Source: Oscillatoria sp. FACHB-1406 (GTDB lineage: Bacteria; Cyanobacteriota; Cyanobacteriia; Cyanobacteriales; Spirulinaceae). From it: a stretch of 64,000 nucleotides of DNA. Below, piece by piece: positions 16,486 through 24,756 of the stretch. The position numbers and the translations under genes are program-made. Position 1 is the first letter of the stretch. Every line of letters starts with the position of its first letter. Below the pieces are notes generated by a model, which searched no databases, was not told the DNA's origin, and saw nothing but the letters and a program-made list of their open reading frames with translations. The stretch is taken from positions 1 to 64,000 of the forward strand of contig NZ_JACJSM010000004.1 in the NCBI RefSeq assembly GCF_014698145.1. The letters run 5' to 3'.

Positions 16486-17454
16486 TCAATTCAATGCCTC
16501 TAAAACTCGATCTGCTGAATTCGGGCCTTGGTCGTGCTGGTTTCTGCGGTACAGATAAAATTCCCCTCCAGCGATCGCGCTTATCGCTAGTCCTGTACTC
16601 ATAACACTGCCGAGGAGTCCAAGGGTACTAATCAAAACCGCGATCGCGCCCGTAACCAACAGATACGCGATCGCGACTTGGGAATGCGTCCAACCGGATT
16701 GCTGGAGGCGTTGGTAGAGGTGGGTGCGGTGCGCTTTGAAGATATTTTCGCCCTTAAGGAGGCGGCGGCTGAGGGTGTAGGTGGCATCGCCGATAAGGGG
16801 GAAAGTAATGGGAAGGGCAGTCCAGAGGTGGGTAGGCGTGGGACTGTTGAGAAGCGCGATCGCGATACTAGCACCCAGAACGGTACTGCCGACATCGCCC
16901 ATAAAGATTTTCGCGGGCGACCAATTCCAGTAGAGGAAGCCGAGGAGGGCGGCGACGAGCAGCCACCAGAGCGGTTGATTGAGGGTAACGGCAAGGAAGG
17001 CGAGTTGGAGGGCGGCGGTACTGGCAACGAGACCGTCGAGGCCGTCCATAAAGTTGTAGAAGTTGATAAAGGCGGTAAAGGCGATCGCGATAAAGGGAAT
17101 TGCGAAAAGTGGCAGAGTGCCGAACTGGGCAATGGCGAGAGCAGCAGCGAGCAGTTGAACGAGGTAGCGGATTGAAGCGGGAACGTGACCGCGATCGTCG
17201 AGAAAGCCGATGAGAGCGAGGGGCGCGAGAACCAGTCCGACTGCGAGGGGGTTTGGATGGGTGAAGGCAGCCGTTAGCGCAAAGGCGAGGATAAAGCCCA
17301 GTCCGCCGCCGCGTGGAGTCGGGCGGGTGTGGGAACTGCGATCGTTTGGAATGTCGAGGAATCGGGTTTGGAAGTTCGCCTTGAGGAGCCCGGTGAAGAC
17401 TAGGGCGAGGGCGCAACTTAACGCCATTAAAGGGATAAGGGGTATTTCAGTCAT
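16486..17454 (-). CDS. MraY/WecA-type polyprenyl-phosphate phosphoglycosyl transferase
   Basis: A 322-residue polytopic protein with about ten membrane helices. Family motifs are all present: D-I-P-N-D-R-S-S-H-T-x-P-T-P-R-G-G-G (about 34-51), D-D-R-G-H (Mg2+/catalytic aspartates), N-F-M-D-G-L-D-G-L, and F-M-G-D-V-G-S. The cytoplasmic H-R-T-H-L-Y-Q-R-L loop near the C-terminus resembles WbpL/WecA rather than MraY. It would start glycan assembly by moving a HexNAc-1-phosphate or deoxyHexNAc-1-phosphate from UDP-sugar to undecaprenyl phosphate, and is the only glycan-initiating enzyme I see in the window, so it may serve both glycan blocks. GC-rich with several HIP1 sites, unlike many of the transferases. 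Confidence 0.92.
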   Translation of the reverse strand: MTEIPLIPLMALSCALALVFTGLLKANFQTRFLDIPNDRSSHTRPTPRGGGLGFILAFALTAAFTHPNPLAVGLVLAPLALIGFLDDRGHVPASIRYLVQLLAAALAIAQFGTLPLFAIPFIAIAFTAFINFYNFMDGLDGLVASTAALQLAFLAVTLNQPLWWLLVAALLGFLYWNWSPAKIFMGDVGSTVLGASIAIALLNSPTPTHLWTALPITFPLIGDATYTLSRRLLKGENIFKAHRTHLYQRLQQSGWTHSQVAIAYLLVTGAIAVLISTLGLLGSVMSTGLAISAIAGGEFYLYRRNQHDQGPNSADRVLEALN

Positions 17455-17723
17455 CGGTTATCACTCACACACACATCACACCATTTCATTTTACGTTTCG
17501 CGCAGGCGCATTTAGGGTTTTTCGACCGGCGCGATCGATTCCCGGAAGATTGGGTTGCAGATGCGAGCGGATTATAGCCTATATAGTGAGTTAAGAGCGC
17601 ATACCAATTGCCCAATCGCACTGCACTAAATTTTTGCTGTAGCGGCATTGTAGCTCTGGGAGGATCGAGATATCCTAGAGATAGCGTAGTTAGTGGCAGA
17701 TCGCGTCATTGCGATAAACTGAA

Positions 17724-17966
17724 ATGAGTCTTAGAGAACAACTCCTCCACGCGATCGATGCTTTACCCAATAGTCGCCTCGCGATCGTTCTCCGCTTTGT
17801 TGATTCCCTTTCGGGACAACCGACGAAGACAACCGCGCGATCGTTTTTAGCTCATCTCCAAACGCTGAATGCTTGGTCGGGCGACGATCTCCAGGACTGC
17901 CTGGAAGCGGTTGAGAATTCACAGGGGTCAGCACGATTTGACTATGGTGTCAATCCTTTCGATTAA
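17724..17966 (+). CDS. VapB-type antitoxin of PIN module
   Basis: An 80-residue protein immediately 5' of a PIN-domain toxin; its stop (TAA) overlaps the next ATG by one base, so translation is coupled. The N-terminal half (residues 1-30) is a leucine-rich helical region resembling the short cyanobacterial antitoxins that begin M-x-L-R-E-x-L-L, and the C-terminal half is acidic, with W-S-G-D-D-L-x-x-C-L-E near 51-62. No classical DNA-binding motif is visible. Antitoxin role rests on position and on this architecture being common next to VapC in cyanobacteria. Confidence 0.8.
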   Translation: MSLREQLLHAIDALPNSRLAIVLRFVDSLSGQPTKTTARSFLAHLQTLNAWSGDDLQDCLEAVENSQGSARFDYGVNPFD

Positions 17967-18409
17967 TGTTTCTCCTCGATACGAATCATTGTAGTTCTGC
18001 GATTCTCGGCAATCTTCAAGTTCGCGATCGCCTTAATCGCATTGGAGATGGCGCGATCGCCACTTGTACGATTGTCGAGAGTGAGTTATTTGATATGGCT
18101 GCCCGCTCTCAACAGCGACAGGCAAATACGGATTTAGTTCGGCATTTTCTGGAAGGACTCTACATTTATCCGCTCGACGATATCACCGCTGAAGTTTATG
18201 GGACTCTCAAAGCAGGAATCTTCGCTCGCTACGCTCCCAAGGATAAAGCACAACGCCGGAGAACAAATCTTGAACAGTTGGGAGTTGGAGAGAACGATCT
18301 GTGGATTGCTGCGGTTGTACTTCAGCATCAACTCACTCTCGTAACGAGCGATCGAGATTTCCGACGCATTCAAGCTGTCGAGCCTTTTGAGATGGAATCT
18401 TGGCTGTAA
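17966..18409 (+). CDS. PIN-domain toxin (VapC-like)
   Basis: A 147-residue intact PIN domain. Metal-binding acids: D5 in M-F-L-L-D-T-N, E39 in I-V-E-S-E-L, D110 in G-E-N-D-L-W-I-A and D129 in T-S-D-R-D-F. The predicted activity is RNA cleavage that halts growth when the antitoxin is lost. The pair has several HIP1 octamers, so it is either long resident or comes from another cyanobacterium. It sits exactly between the two minus-strand glycan blocks, in the opposite orientation to both. Confidence 0.92.
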   Translation: MFLLDTNHCSSAILGNLQVRDRLNRIGDGAIATCTIVESELFDMAARSQQRQANTDLVRHFLEGLYIYPLDDITAEVYGTLKAGIFARYAPKDKAQRRRTNLEQLGVGENDLWIAAVVLQHQLTLVTSDRDFRRIQAVEPFEMESWL

Positions 18410-18498
18410 TTGTCGCGATCGCAGTTTGCGAGGCAACAGAAATTTGTGCGATTGAACTCTTTGCCCGAAAAGATAGCGATTTAGTCTTTAAATTGCTT

Positions 18499-19389
18499 TC
18501 AGATGATGCCTTCGGCACGCAAGATTTCAATTTCTTGGGCGAGTCCGATTTCAAGCGATCGCGGTTCGTAACCAAAATCTCGTTGGGCTGCTTCGTGGGA
18601 GTAAGCTTTGTCTTCCTGGAGGCGCAGGATTTGTTCGCGGCGGACAGGCGATCGCGCTCCAAGAATTTTTTCAGCAAAGGTTGCCGCTCCCAAACCGAGA
18701 TTGTAGGGAACATATAGGGGACGCACGGGTTTTTCGAGGAGTTTTTCAACGAGGGCAAGGAGTTCGCGAAAGGTGACAACCGTTCCGCCAGAGAGGTCGT
18801 AGCTTCCTTTGATATTAGGGTTGAGGAGGACGGAAAGGAGAGCTTTTGCGAGGTCGTCGGCGTGGACGGGTTGGAGGAGGCAGTTACCGCTGCCGAAGAC
18901 GGGGAAGAAACCGTAGCGATCGCAGAATTTTATCAATTTATGCAGATTTTTATCGCGGTGCGAACCGTAAATCATCGTCGGGCGGAGCAGGCAGTATGAA
19001 CCTCTATAGGTTTGGAGTGTGCTTTCTGCTTGCTCGTAGTCTTGCGAGTATTGATTGTATTGAGAATAAACGCCTGTCGTTCCAATGATAATTAGGCGAG
19101 GCCACTGTTGAGCCTTCTTTAAAGAGTCTAGAATAACTGGAACGTGACGGAGTTGAGCAAGATGAATGATTGTGTTGAGCGTTTTCTCGCTGAGGAGACT
19201 TTCCCAATTTTGAGGAGTCGAGCTATCGCCGACAGAATAATACAGTTTTAGAGCGAGGCTATTGATTATGGAGCGATCGCTATCCGGACGAACTAGACAA
19301 TGGACTTCCGCTTTTGGCTGTTCGCGGGTTAAGGCTTCGAGGAAAAGGCTTCCCATTAAGCCGGTTGCTCCTGTAATAACGATACTCAT
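18499..19389 (-). CDS. Atypical NAD-dependent epimerase/dehydratase family protein
   Basis: A 296-residue extended-SDR protein. The N-terminal G-A-T-G-L-M-G (residues 7-13) is a clear NAD(P)-binding glycine motif and Y-C-L-L-R-P-T-M-I-Y-G (about 132-142) is the R-P-x-x-x-Y-G element of the family. The active-site Y-x-x-x-K is not evident: Y-S-Q-Y-N-Q-Y-S-Q-D-Y-E-Q-A-E contains several tyrosines but no lysine three residues on. It could therefore be a non-catalytic or altered-specificity member, like NDUFA9-type atypical SDRs. It is the last gene of the second glycan operon, 28 bases after a glycosyltransferase, suggesting a sugar-nucleotide role. Confidence 0.82.
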   Translation of the reverse strand: MSIVITGATGLMGSLFLEALTREQPKAEVHCLVRPDSDRSIINSLALKLYYSVGDSSTPQNWESLLSEKTLNTIIHLAQLRHVPVILDSLKKAQQWPRLIIIGTTGVYSQYNQYSQDYEQAESTLQTYRGSYCLLRPTMIYGSHRDKNLHKLIKFCDRYGFFPVFGSGNCLLQPVHADDLAKALLSVLLNPNIKGSYDLSGGTVVTFRELLALVEKLLEKPVRPLYVPYNLGLGAATFAEKILGARSPVRREQILRLQEDKAYSHEAAQRDFGYEPRSLEIGLAQEIEILRAEGII

Positions 19390-19416
19390 AAAAAACTTTA
19401 GTTACAAGGCTCATCT

Positions 19417-20535
19417 CTAATTATCGCAAACCTTAGAGTTTTTATCTAAAACGCTTTTGTATACGGCAAGCGTCTTTTGATACATTTCCTCAAACATAAA
19501 GTTTTGTTCGTAGTATCTTCTTGCCGCTTCTCCCATCTGCTTGCGGATATTTTCATTATTAACAAGAGTTAATATTCTAGTCCTCAGTATTTCAACATTC
19601 CCTTGAGGAACACAGTAACCTGTTTGACCTTCAACTATGGCTTCAGAAGCTCCCCCTACATCGGATACAATTGTCGGTAATCCTGCTCGCATCGCCTCTA
19701 AAGTAGTACGTGGAAAACCTTCCCAATTTGAAATCAACAGAAAAATCTGTGCTTTGGACAAAAATTTTGCTACATTAGTCTGAAAGCCCAAAAACTCTAC
19801 CTTATCGAGCAATTCTAAATATTTAGCTTGATTATAAATTTCTGTATAATTTGAGCCATCTCCGACAAACTGAAGTTTGATATTTGGAATTCCTGTAATA
19901 GCTTGAAGTAAGGTTGAATGATCTTTTTGAGCATCCATTCGTGCTACCATAATCAGTCTTAAGGGATTGCTTTGAGCAGGGTTTGCCCGAAGGGAAGGTT
20001 CAATATCTGGCATTCCATTGTGAATCGTCACTAAATGAATAGGATTCATTCCTGCACTAATTCCCAAACTACGGTCGTACTCTGAAACACAAATAGTTTT
20101 AGAGCCTAAAGGCTGTATTAACTTCTCGACTATTCGGTAAGCTATTTTCTGAGGTTCAGGGACTCCATCGGTAAATGACCAACCGTGTGCTGTAAAAATG
20201 CAAGGCTTGCGATTAGAAAAATAACAAGCTAATCTGCCCAATATTCCGACTTTACTAGAATGAAGACTTATAATATCTGGGATAAATTCTTCAATCTTCT
20301 TTTGAATATCTTTCATGGCTTTAAAATCATTCATCGGGCTAATTGAACGCTTCAAACTTGGACAAGAAATAGCATCAATATTTAGAGAATTTAAAAGATC
20401 AATGTATTTTCCGGATGTGCCTGTTATAACTTTAATAGAATGATTGTCTTGTTTTAGTCTAAGAGCTAAATCTTTAACGTGAACTTGTGCTCCTCCAACT
20501 GTATCTGCTCTAGTGATTACAAATAAAATTTTCAT
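19417..20535 (-). CDS. GT4-family glycosyltransferase
   Basis: A 372-residue GT-B enzyme. V-G-G-A-Q-V-H-V-K-D-L at about residues 13-23 is the acceptor/nucleotide loop; I-T-A-H-G-W-S-F region binds acceptor; L-I-M-V-A-R-M-D-A-Q-K-D and the E-x7-E motif E-G-F-P-R-T-T-L-E (about 275-283) are present with D-V-G-G-A-S-E following. The architecture is close to EpsD/CapM-like transferases. It lies in the AT-rich, HIP1-free part of the second operon between a methyltransferase and an epimerase. Sugar specificity unknown. Confidence 0.92.
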   Translation of the reverse strand: MKILFVITRADTVGGAQVHVKDLALRLKQDNHSIKVITGTSGKYIDLLNSLNIDAISCPSLKRSISPMNDFKAMKDIQKKIEEFIPDIISLHSSKVGILGRLACYFSNRKPCIFTAHGWSFTDGVPEPQKIAYRIVEKLIQPLGSKTICVSEYDRSLGISAGMNPIHLVTIHNGMPDIEPSLRANPAQSNPLRLIMVARMDAQKDHSTLLQAITGIPNIKLQFVGDGSNYTEIYNQAKYLELLDKVEFLGFQTNVAKFLSKAQIFLLISNWEGFPRTTLEAMRAGLPTIVSDVGGASEAIVEGQTGYCVPQGNVEILRTRILTLVNNENIRKQMGEAARRYYEQNFMFEEMYQKTLAVYKSVLDKNSKVCDN

Positions 20536-20598
20536 AAGTTAAGAAAGTGCTTACACTGTTTTCTTTTTTGACCTTTATTATTAATTTTCAATATTTAA

Positions 20599-21459
20599 TT
20601 ATACAGGACTTAAAACAATTGAAAATCCTGAGATCGACAATTCTTTTTCATCCATATTTTTAAATGGAAATGCAAGCTTAGAACGAGGGGTTGGTAGTTG
20701 CTCCCATTGGCTCGTATAAATATGTGATATCTCAAAGCCAGCCTCTTTAAATATGTCTATCATTTCTGAGTATCGAATTCTATTCGTGTAGAAACCAGAA
20801 CTTGACATAAAATTAGACTCCCAAATTTTCTCCGTAAATCTAAGATTGTTAAGGGCATCTCCTAAATGATCTTTTAGATCGACGGTGTGCGAACAGTAGC
20901 CTGTATCTTTAACAATTCTTCGCAACTCTTTGATAACGTCAGTAAATTCTCTTTTTTTGATGTGTTCTAAAACTGCTTGAGAAAATATAAAATCAACCGA
21001 ATTACTAGGGATTTTTCGTAAAGAATCTAATCCTCTTGTTAAATAGAAAGCTTCATAACTCTTCAGTATATCTTCAAGGTTACTACAAGCACTTAGGTCT
21101 TTTGTTGGTAACTTTTCTGACTCTAAAAAAATATTAAAATTTCGATAGAATTCAACACTTCTGCTAGCGTAATATCCAGTATCTACTAAATAACTTTTTT
21201 TGCCGCCCAAGGAATAGTTGATTGCTGCCGCAAACAGACTATCTCCCGGTCCTAGTTCCAGTGTAGTAAAATCTTTAGCTAGTTTGCTTTCATTAAAATG
21301 TTTCTTGAAAACCCTATAAGCATAAGCCGCATCTTGCATACTACCGTGTCTAAAAATTGAGATATTTCTCCAAACATTATAAGGTAGTGGCAGCCTAGAA
21401 AATATTATTTTCAAGAGAATTTTTAGTTGCCAAGGTACATTTTTTTTTATAGAAATCAT
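20599..21459 (-). CDS. Class I methyltransferase
   Basis: A 286-residue protein with a central Rossmann domain. Motif I is L-E-L-G-P-G-D-S (about 66-73), followed by a tyrosine-rich V-D-T-G-Y-Y-A-S-R-S in place of the usual acidic loop, and V-D-F-I-F-S-Q-A-V-L-E-H-I. The first 50 residues (basic, with L-K-I-L-L-K-I-I-F-S-R) may form a membrane-associating helix. There is a 55-base gap to the dehydrogenase upstream. AT-rich and without HIP1. Likely a sugar O-methyltransferase; target unknown. Confidence 0.83.
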   Translation of the reverse strand: MISIKKNVPWQLKILLKIIFSRLPLPYNVWRNISIFRHGSMQDAAYAYRVFKKHFNESKLAKDFTTLELGPGDSLFAAAINYSLGGKKSYLVDTGYYASRSVEFYRNFNIFLESEKLPTKDLSACSNLEDILKSYEAFYLTRGLDSLRKIPSNSVDFIFSQAVLEHIKKREFTDVIKELRRIVKDTGYCSHTVDLKDHLGDALNNLRFTEKIWESNFMSSSGFYTNRIRYSEMIDIFKEAGFEISHIYTSQWEQLPTPRSKLAFPFKNMDEKELSISGFSIVLSPV

Positions 21460-21514
21460 TGCGCTTCTGGTAGTAAAATAACTGACGCTACGTCTCAGAG
21501 AAATAATAAATTGA

Positions 21515-22795
21515 CTATAAACTCCAATAATATATATTAGGAAATAAACTATTCGGATCGAGTGCTGATTTTACATCTATTAACACCGAAGAGGGTCGCA
21601 ATTTTTTTAAAAGTTCAGCTAGGGGTAATTCCAAATAATATTGATGATTTACAGCAAAAATCATTCCATCTAAATTTGATAGTTCTGACCATACTGCCAG
21701 TTGAATTCCATATTCCCTTTGCGCTTCTTTATGATTAGCCAGCGGATCGTGAATGAGGGGATTAATGCCAAACTGTTGTAATTCTTGAACGATGTCAGGG
21801 ATGCGGCTATTTCTCAAATCTGGGACGTTTTCTTTGAACGTTAATCCTAAAATTCCGATACGGGCATTTTTAATCGGTAAATTAGCTTTAACTAAGAGTT
21901 TAACCAGCCGTTGAGCGATATAATTTCCCATACTATCGTTGATTCGCCGTCCGGCTAGGATGACTTGAGGATTGTAGCCGAGTTCTTCTGCTTTTGTTGT
22001 AAGGTAGTAGGGGTCAACGCCGATACAGTGTCCGCCCACTAATCCGGGAGTGAAAGGTAAGAAATTCCATTTGGTTTGAGCGGCTTGGAGAACGTCGTGA
22101 GTGCGGATGTCTAAGCGATCGCATATTAAAGCTAATTCGTTCATAAAGGCGATGTTCAAATCGCGTTGCGTGTTTTCAATCACTTTCGCCATTTCTGCAA
22201 CTTTAATGGAGGGGGCGCGATAGACTCCCGCTTCGATAATTGCTTCGTAGACGCTAGCGACTCGTTCTAAGGTTTCCGCATCTTCGCCAGACACGACTTT
22301 AACGATTTTGGCGAGGGTATGGGCTTTGTCGCCGGGATTGATGCGTTCGGGAGAGTAACCGAGTTTGAAATCTATGCCCTGTTTTAAGCCCGAAGTTCTT
22401 GCGAGGGCGGGGCCGCAAATTTCTTCGGTTACTCCGGGATAAACGGTAGATTCATACACCACTACCGAACCCGGTTGGAGAACTTTCGCAACTAACTCGG
22501 AGGCTTTGAGGAGTGGACTAAGATCGGGGCGAGAGTTGCGATCGATAGGCGTGGGAACGGCGACAATAAAGAAGTTTGTTGCCGATAAGTCCTCAATATC
22601 AGCGGTGAACTGGAGGGAGGTTTGTTGTAGGGCTTGAGGAGTGACTTCTTTGGTGCGATCGCGTCCTGCTTTCAATTCTTGGATGCGATCGGGATTGATA
22701 TCGAAGCCAATAGTGTTGGGGAATTTTTCAGCTAGAGCCAGGGCGACAGGAAGTCCGACATATCCTAGACCGATAACTGTAATGCGATCGCTCAT
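21515..22795 (-). CDS. UDP-HexNAc 6-dehydrogenase (TviB/WbpO-like)
   Basis: A 426-residue nucleotide-sugar dehydrogenase with the three usual domains: NAD-binding G-L-G-Y-V-G-L-P at residues 9-16, a central helix domain with E-M-A-K-V-I-E-N-T-Q-R-D (about 206-217), and a C-terminal UDP-binding domain. The catalytic cysteine is in G-G-H-C-I-G-V-D-P-Y-Y-L (C about 260). The Y-E-S-T-V-Y-P-G-V-T-E loop and the N-T-Q-R-D-L-N-I-A sequence fit the TviB/WbpO/WbpA branch, which oxidises UDP-GalNAc or UDP-GlcNAc to the uronic acid, rather than UDP-glucose dehydrogenase. It starts 8 bases after an amidotransferase gene, which together suggest an amidated HexNAc-uronic acid. Confidence 0.92.
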   Translation of the reverse strand: MSDRITVIGLGYVGLPVALALAEKFPNTIGFDINPDRIQELKAGRDRTKEVTPQALQQTSLQFTADIEDLSATNFFIVAVPTPIDRNSRPDLSPLLKASELVAKVLQPGSVVVYESTVYPGVTEEICGPALARTSGLKQGIDFKLGYSPERINPGDKAHTLAKIVKVVSGEDAETLERVASVYEAIIEAGVYRAPSIKVAEMAKVIENTQRDLNIAFMNELALICDRLDIRTHDVLQAAQTKWNFLPFTPGLVGGHCIGVDPYYLTTKAEELGYNPQVILAGRRINDSMGNYIAQRLVKLLVKANLPIKNARIGILGLTFKENVPDLRNSRIPDIVQELQQFGINPLIHDPLANHKEAQREYGIQLAVWSELSNLDGMIFAVNHQYYLELPLAELLKKLRPSSVLIDVKSALDPNSLFPNIYYWSL

Positions 22796-22802
22796 GACCC
22801 AA

Positions 22803-24749
22803 CTATTGCGCCTCTAGCCAAGATTGAAACATTAGTACGTCCCACAAATGATATTGCCAATTTCGCGTACCCGATAGATGCTCTTGCCACTTCTGGCGAA
22901 TCGGTTGGGGATTGAAAAAACCTTCTTGCTCTAACCGCTGCTCGCTCAGTAAATCTTCTGCCCAATCCCTCAGTTCGTTTCGCAACCAGCGATCGAGGGG
23001 GATACCAAAACCCATTTTCGGGCGTTCGATGAGCTTCGGAGGGACATATTGGTATAACACTTGACGCAACAGCCATTTACTTTGACTCTGACGAATTTTG
23101 AGCGCGAGCGGTAAGGTACTGGTAAATTCTACAACCCGATGGTCGAGAAAGGGAACGCGGGTTTCCAGACTGACTCCCATCGCCGCCCGATCTACTTTCG
23201 TGAGAATATCGCCTGGAAGGTAGGTTACGGCATCAAGATACATCATCTGTTGGGTAAAGTCCGGCAAGTTTGCCCAGTGAGTGGAGTCGGTGAGTGCCGT
23301 TGGCGGTTCGGATGCACCGAGGACAAGGGCAGCGGGGTTTGACCAGTGGGAAACCAAATTAGTATATAGTGCTTCTGGGCTATCAACTGCTAACACAGCA
23401 GCGAGTTTATGAAGTTTGTCTCCAGGAAGGCGTTGTCGGAGGCTTTTAGGCAGGATAGGAGCAAGTTGCTCGAAGGTTTTGTTCCAAGCTTCGGGAGAAC
23501 GAAGGGTAAGACCTCGGGCAATTGTACTTTTTAGGTTTTGGGGAAGCCAACCAACCTGCTTCCAAATTCGATTAGCTAAGAAATAGCGGTTATAGCCGCC
23601 AAAGAGTTCGTCGCCACCGTCGCCCGATAGACTGACAGTAACGTGCTGGCGAGCGAGTTGGGAGACCAGAAAAGTAGGAATTTGCGACGAGTCGGAGAAT
23701 GGTTCGTCATAAAGCGCGGGTAGTTTGGGGATAACCGCGAGGGCTTCTTCTGGGGTCACATAGAGTTCTGTATGATCGGTTCCTAAATGTCTAGCCACGA
23801 CTTTGGCATCGTTAGCTTCGTTATAAGCAGCTTCGTGAAAACCAATGGTAAAGGTTTTGACGGGGCGGCTGCTTTGCGCCTGCATGAGGGCAACCACGGT
23901 TGAGGAGTCAACACCGCCGGAGAGAAACGCCCCCAAAGGAACATCAGCAACTATCTGCTGGCTGATGGCATCGCGGAGAAGGCTATCGAGTTGGGCAACG
24001 GCTTCTCTTTCGCTGCCCTGAAAAGGGTTATCTCGTCCCGATTCTACGACGGACTGCATCGACCAGTAGGGTTTAGGCGTGGGGCGAGCGCTGGGGTTTG
24101 CTGTCGGGAGAGTGAGGAGCGTTCCGGGGGGAAGTTTGTAAATGTTTTGATAAATAGAGTAGGGAGCGGGAATGTAGTTATGACGTAGGAGGAGTGTCAG
24201 GACATCGCGATCGATTTTGCCTTGCCAATGGGGATGCGCTTTGAGGGCTTTGAGTTCGGAACCAAAGAGAAAAGTATCCCCCATCCAGCCATAGTAGAGC
24301 GGCTTTTCGCCGAGCCTATCCCGCCCTAAATGTAAAACTCGCTCTTGTCTATCCCAAAGCGCAAAAGCGAACATCCCCACAAATTTCTGTACTGCCGGTT
24401 CGATTCCCCACTGACAGAAGGCAGCGAGCATCACTTCGGTGTCGGAGTGACCGCGAAAGGAATGACCGAAGGCGAGGAGTTGTTGTTGGAGGTCTCGGAA
24501 GTTATAGATTTCGCCATTGAAAACGAGGATATAGCGATCGTTGGCGGAGTGCATGGGTTGATGACCTTCGGGGGAAAGGTCAACAATAGCGAGGCGGCGA
24601 TGTCCGAGAGCGATACCTGTTGTGGGGTCTACCCAAGTCCCTTTGCTGTCAGGGCCGCGATGGATAATAGTATTCGACATTTTGCAGGCAATCGCTTCTA
24701 AATTTTCTAGATTGCCTGCTTGACTCCAATAACCTGTAAGACCGCACAT
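22803..24749 (-). CDS. asnB: Glutamine-hydrolysing asparagine synthase family amidotransferase
   Basis: A 648-residue protein. Start set at the ATG at 24,749 because the class II amidotransferase domain needs a cysteine at position 2 (M-C-G-L-T-G-Y-W); the open frame extends 23 codons further but without family sequence. The N-terminal domain (about 1-200) has R-G-P-D-S-K-G and N-G-E-I-Y-N-F; the synthetase domain has the ATP-binding S-G-G-V-D-S-S (about 275-281) and S-G-D-G-G-D-E-L-F-G-G-Y. In glycan clusters such enzymes (for example WbpS) amidate uronic acids rather than make asparagine; the adjacent UDP-HexNAc dehydrogenase supports that. Free asparagine synthesis cannot be excluded. Confidence 0.93.
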   Translation of the reverse strand: MCGLTGYWSQAGNLENLEAIACKMSNTIIHRGPDSKGTWVDPTTGIALGHRRLAIVDLSPEGHQPMHSANDRYILVFNGEIYNFRDLQQQLLAFGHSFRGHSDTEVMLAAFCQWGIEPAVQKFVGMFAFALWDRQERVLHLGRDRLGEKPLYYGWMGDTFLFGSELKALKAHPHWQGKIDRDVLTLLLRHNYIPAPYSIYQNIYKLPPGTLLTLPTANPSARPTPKPYWSMQSVVESGRDNPFQGSEREAVAQLDSLLRDAISQQIVADVPLGAFLSGGVDSSTVVALMQAQSSRPVKTFTIGFHEAAYNEANDAKVVARHLGTDHTELYVTPEEALAVIPKLPALYDEPFSDSSQIPTFLVSQLARQHVTVSLSGDGGDELFGGYNRYFLANRIWKQVGWLPQNLKSTIARGLTLRSPEAWNKTFEQLAPILPKSLRQRLPGDKLHKLAAVLAVDSPEALYTNLVSHWSNPAALVLGASEPPTALTDSTHWANLPDFTQQMMYLDAVTYLPGDILTKVDRAAMGVSLETRVPFLDHRVVEFTSTLPLALKIRQSQSKWLLRQVLYQYVPPKLIERPKMGFGIPLDRWLRNELRDWAEDLLSEQRLEQEGFFNPQPIRQKWQEHLSGTRNWQYHLWDVLMFQSWLEAQ

Positions 24750-24756
24750 AAAGTTT

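Noticed and set aside
16678-17416. Long open frames on both strands (165, 166 and 182 codons) within the phosphoglycosyl transferase gene
   Set aside because: They are low-complexity Arg/Pro/Ser- or Glu/Gly-rich shadows of a well-supported membrane enzyme in a GC-rich region.
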